Numbered from the stretch's first letter, positions 41,237 to 49,395 are shown. The stretch is DNA of 64,000 nt from Marinobacterium_A aestuariivivens (GCF_042661465.1 NZ_JBHSWE010000001.1:4588001-4652000), one strand, 5' to 3'. The notes: generated by a model not told the origin, from the sequence alone. Program-made: numbers and translations.

Positions 41237-43132
41237 ATGTCGGACGCTGTGCCTGCCTTCAGCAAAGCCGTTCTTCACTTCGACGACAAGGCAAAGCTGA
41301 TCTATTTCAGTCCGGAGCTGCCGCTAACGCTGGGCTATGACACGACGACGTTCAGCCTGATGCCCCTGACCGGGCTGATTCCCGAATTGACGCCCGAATG
41401 CATCGCCACGCTCTGGCGACAAACGACGGTCGAGGGCAGCGCCCGGCTGCAAGGCCGACTCGTGGCGAGGCAAGGGGGACAGATGCCGGTCGACATCCGC
41501 TTCGGCCGAATTCAGGTCGACGGACAAATCCAGCTCTGCGCCTGCCTGCACCCGATGGTCGCGAGCAGCGAAGCGGAACGGCTGTTGCAACTGGTCGTCC
41601 GCACCACCGCCAGAAGTACCGGGAGCGAATTCTTCCGGATACTCGCGCGCTCGGTCGCCGAAGTACTCAACGTGGAGGGCGCGCTAATCACCGAGTGTCT
41701 GGATTTTCCAACCACCCGGGTACGCACCCTGGCCTACTGGACCGAAAGCGCCTTTACCGGCGATATCGAGTATGACCTGGTGAATACGCCCTGTGACAAG
41801 GTGATCAAGGAAGGCCGTGTCTGTTTTTACGCCAACCGGATGTCGGAGCGCTATCCCGAGGATGTCGGTGTCGAGAGTTACCTGGGGCTGCCGATCTTCG
41901 ATGCCGACCATCGCCAGGTGATTGGCCATATGGCATTCTTCGATTCGCAGGAGATGCCGGCCAGTTTCTATCACAAGGCGGTTTTCGACGTTTTCTGCGA
42001 TCGTGCCAGCGCCGAGCTGCAACGGATACAGGCGCTACGCGACCTCCAGCATCAGGAACGGAAATATCGTCTGCTGGTGGAGAATCAGCAGGAACTGGTT
42101 GCACAGCTGGATCGGGACGGCCGGTTCGAGTTCGTCAGTCCCTCGCTGTGCGAGTTTTTTCAGCGAGACGAGGCGTCTCTGCTGACGGTTTCCTTCCACG
42201 ACCTGATCGAGCGTGCCAGTCAGAGACGAGTCCATGCCTGCTGGAAATCGCTCGATTCGACACCACACTGGGCCGAGTTCGAGCACCGGGTTCAGACCGC
42301 GCGAGGTGCTCGCTGGCTTTCCTGGTCGCTAAAAGCAACGATGGTGCAAGGAGTCTTGCAGACTGTAGTGGCCGTGGGACGTGACGTGACGCAACGCCGT
42401 GAGGCGGAGGAAAAGGCCCACCGAACACTGCAGGAGCTGGCCCACCTCTCGAGAGTCAGTTCGATGGGCGAGATGGCGTCCGCTTTCGCACATGAAATCA
42501 ACCAGCCCCTCTGCGCCATCCTCACCTACGCACAAGCGAGTCTCCGTCTGCTCGGTAACAGCTCGAACGAAAACAGCGAGATTCGTCATGCGATGGAACG
42601 CGTTGCCGCCAACGCGGAACTGGCCGGCAATATCATTCAGCAGATGCGTAATTTCCTGCGCAAGGGCGAGCCGGAGCTTACGGCGACCGATATCCTGGCG
42701 TTGCTGCAGGATTCGATATCGCTCGCCCGGGTGGAGCTGCATGATGACGACATCGAAATTCAGCTGCAGAGCGAACAGCCTCTGCCGCGGGTTCACATCA
42801 ATGCCACCCAGATCGAACAGGTTATTCTGAACTTCCTCCGCAATGCCCGAGACGCCATGAAAGCTGCCGGTCGCACCGGCCGGATCAGAATCATGGCGCA
42901 GCGCAGTGCCCCGGGAGAACTACAGGTCAGCGTGCTGGATCAGGGGCCCGGTATCGATCCGCAACTGCAGAGCCGGATGTTCGAGCCGTTTGTCACCAGT
43001 AAATCCGCCGGCATCGGGATCGGACTCTCCATCTGCAAATCCATCATCGAGGCCCATGGCGGACGCGTCTGCGGATTCAATTATCCCGAGGGCGGCGCCT
43101 GCTTTCAGCTGACGCTGCCATTAACCGAATAG
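41237..43132 (+). CDS. PAS/GAF sensor histidine kinase
   Basis: A cytoplasmic kinase of about 631 aa without membrane segments. A divergent PAS at residues about 10-105 is followed by a GAF domain at 125-265 (FFRILARSVAEVLNVEGALITE ... SYLGLPIFDADHRQVIGHMAFFD), a second PAS at 285-395 (YRLLVENQQELVAQLDRDGRFEFVSPSLCEFF), a HisKA region with the H-box SAFAHEINQPLCAILTYAQ, and a HATPase with NFLRNARDAM (N box), DQGPGIDPQ (G1) and GIGIGLSICKSI (G2). The ATG at 41237 follows GGGGA; an in-frame TTG at 41213 is possible. The response regulator follows 14 bases downstream. The signal is unknown. Confidence 0.9.
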   Translation: MSDAVPAFSKAVLHFDDKAKLIYFSPELPLTLGYDTTTFSLMPLTGLIPELTPECIATLWRQTTVEGSARLQGRLVARQGGQMPVDIRFGRIQVDGQIQLCACLHPMVASSEAERLLQLVVRTTARSTGSEFFRILARSVAEVLNVEGALITECLDFPTTRVRTLAYWTESAFTGDIEYDLVNTPCDKVIKEGRVCFYANRMSERYPEDVGVESYLGLPIFDADHRQVIGHMAFFDSQEMPASFYHKAVFDVFCDRASAELQRIQALRDLQHQERKYRLLVENQQELVAQLDRDGRFEFVSPSLCEFFQRDEASLLTVSFHDLIERASQRRVHACWKSLDSTPHWAEFEHRVQTARGARWLSWSLKATMVQGVLQTVVAVGRDVTQRREAEEKAHRTLQELAHLSRVSSMGEMASAFAHEINQPLCAILTYAQASLRLLGNSSNENSEIRHAMERVAANAELAGNIIQQMRNFLRKGEPELTATDILALLQDSISLARVELHDDDIEIQLQSEQPLPRVHINATQIEQVILNFLRNARDAMKAAGRTGRIRIMAQRSAPGELQVSVLDQGPGIDPQLQSRMFEPFVTSKSAGIGIGLSICKSIIEAHGGRVCGFNYPEGGACFQLTLPLTE

Positions 43133-43146
43133 CGAGGAGGCAGGAC

Positions 43147-43764
43147 GTGACCTTGGATCAGGCCCGGGTGTTCGTGATCGATGACGAACCGGATGTGCGC
43201 GAAGCAATGTCGATGCTGATTCGCTCTGTCGGACTGCAGGTCGAGACCTACGGCAACGCACTCGATTTTCTCAACCACTATCAGCTGGCGTGGTCCGGCT
43301 GCATAGTGGCGGATATCCGCATGCCGGGGATGAGTGGGCTGGAACTTCAGGAAAAGCTCAACGCCATGGGGGCGACGATTCCGATGATATTCATTTCCGG
43401 TCACGCCGACGTGCCGACCGCGGTGAGGGCGATACAGGAAGGGGCGATGGATCTCCTGGAAAAGCCCTTCCGTGACCAGCTTCTGCTTGACAAGGTACAA
43501 AGCGCGATCCGACGGGACCTGGAACGGCGCACGGAAGCCGAAGCCAGGGCGCGGTTGCATCGACTCTACGACACCCTGACGCCACGGGAAAAGGAGGTTA
43601 TGGCGGAAGTGGTGTCGGGCAAGATGAACAAGGTTATCGCCAGCGACCTCCACCTCAGTACCCGCACTGTGGAATTACACCGCGCCAACCTGATGGACAA
43701 GTTGCAGGTGCACTCGGTGGCGGAACTGGTACGGCTGGCGCAGGCGCTGGAGGAGGACGGTTGA
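43147..43764 (+). CDS. FixJ-type (LuxR-HTH) response regulator
   Basis: A 205-aa regulator. The receiver domain shows VFVIDDEPDVREAM (acidic pair), the phospho-Asp in VADIRMPGMSGLEL near residue 58, FISGHADVPTAV (Thr/Ser position) and LLEKPF (Lys). The C-terminal LuxR/FixJ helix-turn-helix is LTPREKEVMAEVVSGKMNKVIASDLHLSTRTVELHRANLMDKL. The GTG start at 43147 follows GAGGAGG. It forms a two-component pair with the preceding kinase. FixJ-type regulators of this kind control, among others, alcohol oxidation genes in pseudomonads, so a link to exaC/pqq is possible but not shown. Confidence 0.92.
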   Translation: MTLDQARVFVIDDEPDVREAMSMLIRSVGLQVETYGNALDFLNHYQLAWSGCIVADIRMPGMSGLELQEKLNAMGATIPMIFISGHADVPTAVRAIQEGAMDLLEKPFRDQLLLDKVQSAIRRDLERRTEAEARARLHRLYDTLTPREKEVMAEVVSGKMNKVIASDLHLSTRTVELHRANLMDKLQVHSVAELVRLAQALEEDG

Positions 43765-43859
43765 TCGGACACCGATGATTCGATTCGGGCCGCTCCTGCG
43801 TTTAAAGCATTTTCGCGGGGCGGCCTTCCGCCGTCCATGGCGATAAGCCGGCGAGCACC

Positions 43860-43974
43860 GGGAGTATTTTTCGATAAGGCCCGTCAGGGGCGAGGCATGG
43901 ATGCCGAGCCTCAGATCCGGCACAGGGATCTGCCGCTCTTTACCTTGACGGAAGTGAGCCCGGAAAATACTCCC
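43860..43974. repeat. 115-bp element bounded by GGGAGTATTTT inverted repeats
   Basis: GGGAGTATTTT (43860-43870) and its exact reverse complement AAAATACTCCC (43964-43974) enclose smaller hairpins such as CGAGGCATGGATGCCGAGCC. The compact palindromic layout suggests a dispersed REP/MITE-like repeat. Confidence 0.65.
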
Positions 43975-44027
43975 AGAGCGCAGCAGTCGCGGCTTCTTCG
44001 GGCGTCGTCTTGTTGAGAGAGCCTTTG

Positions 44028-44061
44028 CCTACTTTTCTTTGCACGAGCAAAGAAAAGTAGG
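44028..44061. repeat. Perfect 15-bp stem-loop CCTACTTTTCTTTGC
   Basis: The arms CCTACTTTTCTTTGC and GCAAAGAAAAGTAGG are perfect inverted repeats around ACGA. This hairpin is a repeat seen in many gammaproteobacterial genomes. It could also end transcription of the two-component operon, though it lies about 260 bases downstream. Confidence 0.75.
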
Positions 44062-44270
44062 TCGCCGGCAGGCGAAACCGGGATTATCCGACAGCGGTAA
44101 CACTTCCTGCATCTGACTTTCTTAGAATAGCTCCGAATAATCCAGGTTTCGGGTTACGATCCTTCGGGTCTTCATCCAGCAATTGCATCTGCCAGGCGCA
44201 CCGTCACAAGAGGGAGGCTTGGTCTTGAAAAGGCTCTTGGACCCGGTCAGGGCGGGGCGGGCGATTGGGT

Positions 44271-44298
44271 TTGACTCCTTGCAGCACCTCACTAGAAT
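44271..44298 (+). promoter_or_regulatory. Sigma-70 promoter of the first phasin gene
   Basis: TTGACT and TAGAAT are separated by 16 bases. The same pair with the same spacing and strongly similar flanks (GGGTTTGACTCCT before, ATTCTCGC after) stands before the second phasin at 50585, so both genes share a duplicated promoter region. Confidence 0.75.
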
Positions 44299-44350
44299 GG
44301 GCTGTGGTGCGGCGCAGCATTCTCGCAGGATCCCATAGTAGGAGAGCACT

Positions 44351-45115
44351 ATGTTTGAAAACAAAGAGGTCGTCGAACAGGCACGTCAAAGCGCACAGGA
44401 CAGCATCGAACTGGTGCAGGCGCTCGGTGCTGCGGTGCAGGATTCGATGCTCCGGATGGGGCAACTGAATCGGGAATTTTTCGAGGGGCTGGCAGCCGTA
44501 AAGGCACCGACCGAGCTGCTCGGCGCTCAGGCCGACTATCTGCAGAAGTGTGGCCAGGTCGCGCAGTATACGGTATTGAACCTGGCGAAGCTGAGCTGTG
44601 AGGGCGTGCTCGACTGTTGGGGGCGCTTCAATGCGGAGCCCGCTGCTGCAGCGTCTCAGACGGTCGAGCCGGCCCCGACGCCGGTTCAGGAAGCTGAGTT
44701 CAAAGCGGGCGCCGAGCCGGTCGCCGAAAAGGAACCCAAGCCGGAGCCCAAGCCTGACGTGAAGGTGGAAACCGAAGTCGTGGCAAAGGCCGAATCGAAG
44801 CCGGAGGCTCAGCCCAAGACGCCGGCGCAGAAAGCCGCTCCCAAGCCCCGTCGCCCCCGCCGCACAACCAACAAGATGGCAGCCCCCAAAAAAGCCACGT
44901 CAGCCAGGAAAGCCGGCACGGCCCCGAAGGCCGGGTCGTCGGCGAAGGCGACTGCCGACCCGGTTCCGACGCTGACAAAGGTGGCAGAGCCTGCTAAGCC
45001 GGTGCAAACGCCGGCCGCCGCGGTGAAGCCCGCCGACATCACTGCTCTGAAGGCGAGCACTGAAGCCAAGGATGCACCGGCCGCTGCAGCCAGTGGTCGC
45101 GAAACCAAGGGCTGA
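44351..45115 (+). CDS. Phasin with Lys/Pro/Ala-rich C-terminal tail (paralogue 1)
   Basis: A 254-aa protein. Residues 1-95 form a helical phasin domain: NKEVVEQARQSAQDSIELVQ, LRMGQLNREFFEGLAAVKAP, and QADYLQKCGQVAQYTVLNLAKLS. Phasins coat polyhydroxyalkanoate granules. From about residue 100 to the end it is low complexity, rich in Glu/Lys/Pro then Ala/Lys (PKPRRPRRTTNKMAAPKKA), like histone-H1-type or AlgP-like tails, suggesting nucleic-acid binding, as known for some PHA granule proteins that tie granules to the nucleoid. AGGAGAG precedes the ATG. A paralogue lies at 50665 and phaB at 46819. Confidence 0.82.
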   Translation: MFENKEVVEQARQSAQDSIELVQALGAAVQDSMLRMGQLNREFFEGLAAVKAPTELLGAQADYLQKCGQVAQYTVLNLAKLSCEGVLDCWGRFNAEPAAAASQTVEPAPTPVQEAEFKAGAEPVAEKEPKPEPKPDVKVETEVVAKAESKPEAQPKTPAQKAAPKPRRPRRTTNKMAAPKKATSARKAGTAPKAGSSAKATADPVPTLTKVAEPAKPVQTPAAAVKPADITALKASTEAKDAPAAAASGRETKG

Positions 45116-45289
45116 ATGGGGACGGATCAGACGGCAGCCAGCCGGTAATAGCCTGCAGGCAAGGGGCGTTCGGCGAACGCCTGGCAAAACAACGAACCCG
45201 GGCACCCGTCCGTGTTCTGGAGACCTCTGGGAACACAATGTCGTCAGTATGGATACGCTCGGTCGCACAATGACCTTTTTTGCCATATA

Positions 45290-45325
45290 TTTACATCTTG
45301 CGTAAAATTTTACTTACGATGTAAA
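45290..45325. promoter_or_regulatory. 36-bp concentric dyad, candidate operator of the AAA ATPase gene
   Basis: The outer arms TTTACATC (45290-45297) and GATGTAAA (45318-45325) and the inner perfect palindrome GTAAAATTTTAC (45302-45313) share exactly the same centre, so four TTTAC/GTAAA half-sites are arranged symmetrically. It ends 5 bases before the possible GTG start and 23 before the ATG of the ATPase. A repressor binding here would block transcription or translation start. Confidence 0.7.
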
Positions 45326-45348
45326 AATATGTGAAATTGAGGTGGCAG

Positions 45349-46467
45349 ATGAGTCGTATCGACTGGCACTATCCCCGTCGGGACCTGGCCAAGCGTTATC
45401 TGGCCGGCGTGACACAGGGCATGATGAACCGTATCGCTCTTCTGGGTGTCCGCCGGGTCGGCAAGACAGAGTTCCTGCTACGTGACCTCTGTCCGCTGGC
45501 GCTGGAGGAGGGCTACCTGCCCGTCTACATCAACCTCTGGGCGTCCCCGGAATATCCCCACGAGACGGTGATCGCGGCACTGCAGACAGCCTTGGCCGGG
45601 CGCAAGGACAAGCGCCGAATCAAGGATGCGTTGTCCAGTGAGGTTAAAAAACTGGAAGTGGGCAACAGCCTGATCGGCAAGCTTGGTTTTGAGTTCGAGG
45701 GCACGGTTCCAGCGATCGAGCCCGGCACCCTGACGCGCATCGGCCAGTTGATCCAACAGCTGGTAGACACGCCCAACTGCAAGCCTCTGTTGATCATCGA
45801 CGAGATCCAGCACTTGGCTCAAAGCGATCACTTCTATGCGCTGCAAGGTGCTCTGCGTACCGCCTTTGACCTGCACGGAGACAGGTTGCCGGTTGTCTAC
45901 GCCGGATCTTCACGCAGTGGTATTCAGGCGATGTTCGCCGACGACAAGATGCCCTTTTATAACTCAGCCTATATGACGGACTTCCCAACCATGGGCATCG
46001 AGTTTGTCCGGCACTGCTGCGACATCCTCAAGGATCGCTTTGGTCTGAGCTACGACGTACGGGAAGTGGCTGACATTTTCGCCCGGTGCTTCGACCACTC
46101 GCCGTTCTGGTTAAGCAAGCTGATTCAGCATCTGGTGATGCATCAGTGCAGTGTCCAGGCCGCTGCCGAGGTAGTCCAGGAGCAGATCGTGCTCGATGGT
46201 GGCTTTGAGGCATTGAGCAAAAAGCTCAACTCAACGGATCGGGCCGTGTTGATGTTGATCAAAGAGGAGTGCAGGCAACTCTATGCCGAAAGCACGTTGC
46301 AGACAATTAAGGAACGCTTCGGTATCAACGTCAAAGACAGTGGTGTCACCGCCGCGTTAAACAAGCTCAAGCGCCACGGATTGATTTCACAGATGGGCCG
46401 CAGCAACTACCTGATCGAAAACGCCGGCTTTATAGAGTACTTGCGGCAGCGCCACAAACCGAGATAA
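45349..46467 (+). CDS. AAA-type ATPase with C-terminal winged helix
   Basis: A 372-aa protein of the archaeal-ATPase / AAA type. Walker A is GVRRVGKTEFLLR near residue 35, Walker B LLIIDEIQHL near residue 146, sensor-like YAGSSRSGI follows. The C-terminal 80 residues resemble a winged helix (TLQTIKERFGINVKDSGVTAALNKLKRHGLISQM). Such ATPases often occur as single genes in mobile or defence-like settings. The ATG at 45349 with GAGGTGG close by is preferred; a GTG at 45331 would add six residues. A large dyad operator lies directly upstream. The gene is less GC-rich than its neighbours, hinting at transfer. The function is unknown. Confidence 0.8.
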   Translation: MSRIDWHYPRRDLAKRYLAGVTQGMMNRIALLGVRRVGKTEFLLRDLCPLALEEGYLPVYINLWASPEYPHETVIAALQTALAGRKDKRRIKDALSSEVKKLEVGNSLIGKLGFEFEGTVPAIEPGTLTRIGQLIQQLVDTPNCKPLLIIDEIQHLAQSDHFYALQGALRTAFDLHGDRLPVVYAGSSRSGIQAMFADDKMPFYNSAYMTDFPTMGIEFVRHCCDILKDRFGLSYDVREVADIFARCFDHSPFWLSKLIQHLVMHQCSVQAAAEVVQEQIVLDGGFEALSKKLNSTDRAVLMLIKEECRQLYAESTLQTIKERFGINVKDSGVTAALNKLKRHGLISQMGRSNYLIENAGFIEYLRQRHKPR

Positions 46468-46558
46468 CACTCATGACAACCGAGTCCGGAAAGCAAGTCT
46501 CGATACGGCTCACTCCCGACGCCGGCGCGATGCACCCTGTCGGGCGAGGCTTACTTCA

Positions 46559-46759
46559 TCACCCATCGCCTCCTCGCCACCAAGCCGCCACAGCAATGTC
46601 ATCGGAGTTCAATCCCGGAATATCGGTCACTCCCTCCTGTCCACCAAGCGCGGAGTAGAGCATAAAGGCATCTTGCTGGGCCTCGAAATCGATCCCCAGT
46701 CCGAAGGTGATCCCGAGCGTCTGTTCGAGTTCATCGATATCATCTTCTGAGTCAATCAT
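46559..46759 (-). CDS. Small acidic protein after phaB, uncertain
   Basis: A possible 66-aa protein (IDSEDDIDELEQTLGITFGLGIDFEAQQDAFMLYSALGG) that follows phaB on the same strand. A longer version from a TTG at 46822 overlaps the phaB stop. It is strongly acidic at the N-terminus and matches no family I know. It could be a small gene of the phaB operon or a chance frame. Confidence 0.4.
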   Translation of the reverse strand: MIDSEDDIDELEQTLGITFGLGIDFEAQQDAFMLYSALGGQEGVTDIPGLNSDDIAVAAWWRGGDG

Positions 46760-46818
46760 GTCTGAACCTTGTCTTCCTAAGGTGCGCAGCAAGCCGTCAA
46801 AGCGGCTGTCTGCGGGTT

Positions 46819-47556
46819 TCAATGCATGTACTGCCCGCCATTGACGGACAGGTCCGAGCCCGTGATAAAGCCCGCCTCTTCAGCGGCCAGGAAGGCGACT
46901 GCACGGGCAATCTCCTCCGGTTTGCCAAAGCGTTTGACCGGGATCTGCTCACGGATCTGCTCACGAATTTCTTCGGCCACCGCCATGATCATGTCGGTGG
47001 CGATATAGCCTGGTGAAATGGTGTTGACAGTAATCCCTTTGCTGGCGACTTCCAGGGCGAGCGCCTTGGTGAATCCGTGCATCCCGGCTTTGGCCGCGCA
47101 GTAGTTGGTCTGGCCGAACTGACCCTTCTGGCCATTGATCGACGAGATGTTGATGATCCGGCCGTACTGCTGCTGGAGCATGTCTTCCAGAAAGACGCGG
47201 GACAGGTTGAAGACGCTGTTCAGGTTGGTCTGGATGACCTCGTTCCACTGTTCCGGCGACATTCGCTTGAGCGTCGCATCTCGTGTAATGCCCGCGTTGT
47301 TCACCAGTACCGACACGGGACCATACTTGGCGACTATCTCCTGATAGCACTGCCGGCAAGATTCGAAGTCGGCCACATTGGCGTAGGCGATGGCGATGTC
47401 GTAATCGGCTGCGTGCTGCTCGTCCTTCCAGCGCTTGGCTTTCTCGGCATTGCTGTACCCGGCCACCACCTTGAATCCGTCTTTAGCCAGTCGACGGCAG
47501 ATCGCTGTGCCGATACCGCCGGTACCGCCGGTCACTAACGCTACAGGTTCACTCAT
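46819..47556 (-). CDS. phaB: Acetoacetyl-CoA reductase
   Basis: A 245-aa short-chain dehydrogenase. The NADPH motif ALVTGGTGGIGTAICRRLA is at residues 6-24, VLVNNAGITRD near 84, the catalytic Ser in INISSINGQKGQFGQ near 139 and YCAAKAGMHGFTKALA with Tyr near 152. Tyr-Ser spacing, QFGQTNYCAAKAG and VNTISPGYIATDM are those of PhaB, which reduces acetoacetyl-CoA to (R)-3-hydroxybutyryl-CoA for PHA synthesis. AGAGGAG precedes the ATG. The phasin genes on both sides support this over the related FabG. No phaC or phaA is seen in the window. Confidence 0.9.
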   Translation of the reverse strand: MSEPVALVTGGTGGIGTAICRRLAKDGFKVVAGYSNAEKAKRWKDEQHAADYDIAIAYANVADFESCRQCYQEIVAKYGPVSVLVNNAGITRDATLKRMSPEQWNEVIQTNLNSVFNLSRVFLEDMLQQQYGRIINISSINGQKGQFGQTNYCAAKAGMHGFTKALALEVASKGITVNTISPGYIATDMIMAVAEEIREQIREQIPVKRFGKPEEIARAVAFLAAEEAGFITGSDLSVNGGQYMH

Positions 47557-47618
47557 GACTACCCGCTCCTCTGTGTTTGATCTGGCTACGTTGGTTGCCC
47601 ATAACTACTGGGTACTGG

Positions 47619-48162
47619 TCAACAACTCAGGCTATCGTCTGGACACTCCCGATCAGGTTTGCAACTCGCTTCAGGAAAGCGCTGGTGCGTTACATTCGAT
47701 ATCCGGTGAATGCCTGCCTGTGCTTCCAGAAGAATCTGTATGTGGCAATCCTTGAACCGTTGAAGCGCCTGGTACGCCTTGAGGAGCCGGGAACTATCGG
47801 CTTCCGTTTGCATGGACTGGAGATAGAAATTCCGTGCTTCCTCTTTCAGTCCCCGCGCCTTTTCCAGAATCGTCGTTGCACCCGTCGCGTTGAGGACGAA
47901 GAAATGCTCAGCAGTGGCCGGGCCCCGATGAGCTATGGAGGTTGGGGGGGCTGAAGTGTTTGATTCGCGCCTTGGTGCATTCAAGCAACATCCGCTTGTG
48001 GTCGCCCATCTCATCGGCTTGTAGGTCCAGGATCCGCGCCAGGCTCATGTCGAACGGGCGCAGGCGTAACGCCCAAGTGCGAAAGCGGCCGATATGGTCG
48101 TCTTCGAGGTCGATGGCTCGCGACAGCGACGGCTGCAAGGGCTGGGTGTGGGAGTATGGCAT
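47619..48162 (-). CDS. Unknown protein upstream of phaB, frameshifted in this sequence
   Basis: From the ATG at 48162 (AAGGAGA upstream) the frame runs HTQPLQPSLSRAIDLEDDHIGRFRTWALRLRPFDMSLARILDLQADEMGDHKRMLLECTKARIKHFSPP; after removing one G from the seven-G run at 47944-47950 it continues TSIAHRGPATAEHFFVLNATGATTILEKARGLKEEARNFYLQSMQTEADSSRLLKAYQALQRFKDCHIQILLEAQAG, 180 aa in all. It appears mostly helical with several His/Glu pairs (EHFF, DEMGDHK), loosely ferritin-like, but I recognise no family. It lies 62 bases before phaB on the same strand, suggesting a role linked to PHA. Confidence 0.55.
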
Positions 48163-48603
48163 GAGGCGAGGTCTCCTTTGCAACTGACGTCTTGACCCGA
48201 GCGGGCTTGCTATCGGTATCCGTCCTGCGGGGAAGCGTCCGCGAGGCGATCAGAGCGCACGTGCGGTTGTCCCGTTGCAGCAGGCACATAGTTATAGGAG
48301 ACAAACCATCCGTTTTCCACATTGCGGTGCAGCAAGAGAGGGGGCTCACCAAGTCAGAAAAATCGGGTTCGATAGGTGCCAAAATGCGGAATATCCGAAG
48401 ATTTTCGACAGTCTATAGTGATCACTGCTCCTGAGATTGAGCACTGTTTGTTACTGCCAAACAGTGGTCGCTTAAACTGTTTTCCCTCATGAATCATCCA
48501 GACGAAAAAGCTAGGGCTCATGGCCCGCGCTTTCCTCAATCGTTTAGATATTTTCCGTTTTAAGACAACGTATTAACGGACTTATGGGTTGACAAATACG
48601 AAA
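48163..48603. other. Divergent non-coding region before the peptide genes
   Basis: No protein gene is evident. It carries the promoter of the leftward phaB unit and upstream DNA of the rightward peptide genes, and is AT-richer than average (48400-48600), as expected for regulatory DNA or an activator site of a sigma-54 promoter. Confidence 0.45.
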
Positions 48604-48620
48604 TTGGCACAGAGTTCGCT
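48604..48620 (+). promoter_or_regulatory. Candidate sigma-54 promoter TTGGCACAGAGTTCGCT
   Basis: The GG and GC elements are separated by the required 10 bases and match TGGCAC-N5-TTGC with one mismatch (TCGC). It lies 70 bases before the first peptide gene. A TTGACA at 48589 has no good -10 at 17 bases. Confidence 0.55.
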
Positions 48621-48690
48621 ATATACCGGTCAGAGCGAACAACAACGGTGACTTCCGCTCTCACCAACCTGAACCACCGGAGATACAGTC

Positions 48691-48918
48691 ATGACTATTG
48701 CCATCAACGACCTGCACGAAAGCAAGACCCTGGATTCCAAGGCCCTGACCCGCGTCCGTGGCGGCTACATGTACAAGCCTGCCTATTTCGGTCCGAGCTT
48801 CACCAACATCAAGGAGCTGACCAATATCAGTGAACAGCTCAACATCGCGGTCGGTAGCGCGGGCGTTTCCCAGGGTAACTTCAATACGGTCAGCCAGGGC
48901 ATGCCGGTTTACTGGTAA
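48691..48918 (+). CDS. Double-glycine-leader peptide 1 (unknown family)
   Basis: A 75-aa product. Residues 1-25 form a leader of the type INDLHESKTLDSKALTRVRGG, ending in a Gly-Gly that is a typical C39-peptidase cleavage site. The following core is aromatic (YMYKPAYFGPSF) then Asn/Gln/Ser-rich (IKELTNISEQLNIAVGSAGVSQGNFNTVSQ). There is no Cys, so it is not a disulfide bacteriocin. The Gln/Asn beta-repeat pattern recalls curli-like or self-assembling peptides. CGGAGA precedes the ATG. The neighbour 61 bases downstream is a paralogue. No transporter or peptidase gene is near, so export machinery must be elsewhere. Confidence 0.7.
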   Translation: MTIAINDLHESKTLDSKALTRVRGGYMYKPAYFGPSFTNIKELTNISEQLNIAVGSAGVSQGNFNTVSQGMPVYW

Positions 48919-48979
48919 GCGGTTAATCAACCCGGGGGCGAAAGCTCCCACAGCATTCATCAGTCACAGGAGCAGCATC

Positions 48980-49243
48980 ATGTCACTTCTCATCAACGAT
49001 CTCGAAAAGAACGAACAGCTGGACGCCCAGGCCATGACGCACGTGCGGGGCGGGAAGGCGATCTTTGCCAGCAAGCAGGTACATCACTTTGGCCCGGGGC
49101 CGAAGGGCTATGGCCCGGCCGTGATTCTGCCTGGTCACCTGTTCAACAAGAAGAGCCTGACCAACTCCTCGACCCAGCTCAACATTGTGGTCAACAGCCA
49201 GAACGTCAGTCAGACCAACAGCAACACCCTGTTGCAGTTCTGA
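48980..49243 (+). CDS. Double-glycine-leader peptide 2, paralogue of peptide 1
   Basis: An 87-aa product with the same leader plan (LLINDLEKNEQLDAQAMTHVRGG) and the same C-terminal pattern (KKSLTNSSTQLNIVVNSQNVSQTNSNTLLQF). Between them is a different linker (KAIFASKQVHHFGPGPKGYGPAVILPGHLFN) rich in Gly, Pro and His. AGGAG precedes the ATG. Conservation of leader and tail but not of the middle suggests selection on processing and on the Asn/Gln-rich tail. Alternatives are bacteriocin precursors, surface fibres or signalling peptides. Confidence 0.7.
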   Translation: MSLLINDLEKNEQLDAQAMTHVRGGKAIFASKQVHHFGPGPKGYGPAVILPGHLFNKKSLTNSSTQLNIVVNSQNVSQTNSNTLLQF

Positions 49244-49282
49244 CCGGTCGGCGGGGACGGAAGGAGTCGTTCCCGCTTGCTC

Positions 49283-49320
49283 GTGCATATCCGGGGACAG
49301 CGTGCATATCCGGGGACAGT
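49283..49320. repeat. Tandem 19-bp repeat GTGCATATCCGGGGACAG
   Basis: Two adjacent copies of GTGCATATCCGGGGACAG(C/T), followed by TATACCTAT. Sequences of this ATCCGGGGACAGTATAC type often flank transposase-associated palindromes, so this may be a relic of such an element. Confidence 0.55.
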
Positions 49321-49395
49321 ATACCTATATCCGCGATCCGACTTGATTTCATCGTATGGCAGAGCCGTTTTTGGACAAGGCGGTTCCTTAGCTTC

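Larger units (their letters stand above)
43765..44270. other. Repeat-rich intergenic region
   Basis: No gene is visible in about 500 bases. It contains the two inverted repeats listed separately (43860-43974, 44028-44061) and, at 43788-43841, a segment resembling 13973-14030. The right end leads into the phasin promoter. Confidence 0.55.

Noticed and set aside
46473..46658. 61-codon frame after the AAA ATPase
   Set aside because: No ribosome site, low-complexity His/Pro content and overlap with the opposite small gene; I could not support it.
49283..49320. Start of a CRISPR array
   Set aside because: Only two directly adjacent 19-bp copies with no spacer; it is a short tandem repeat.
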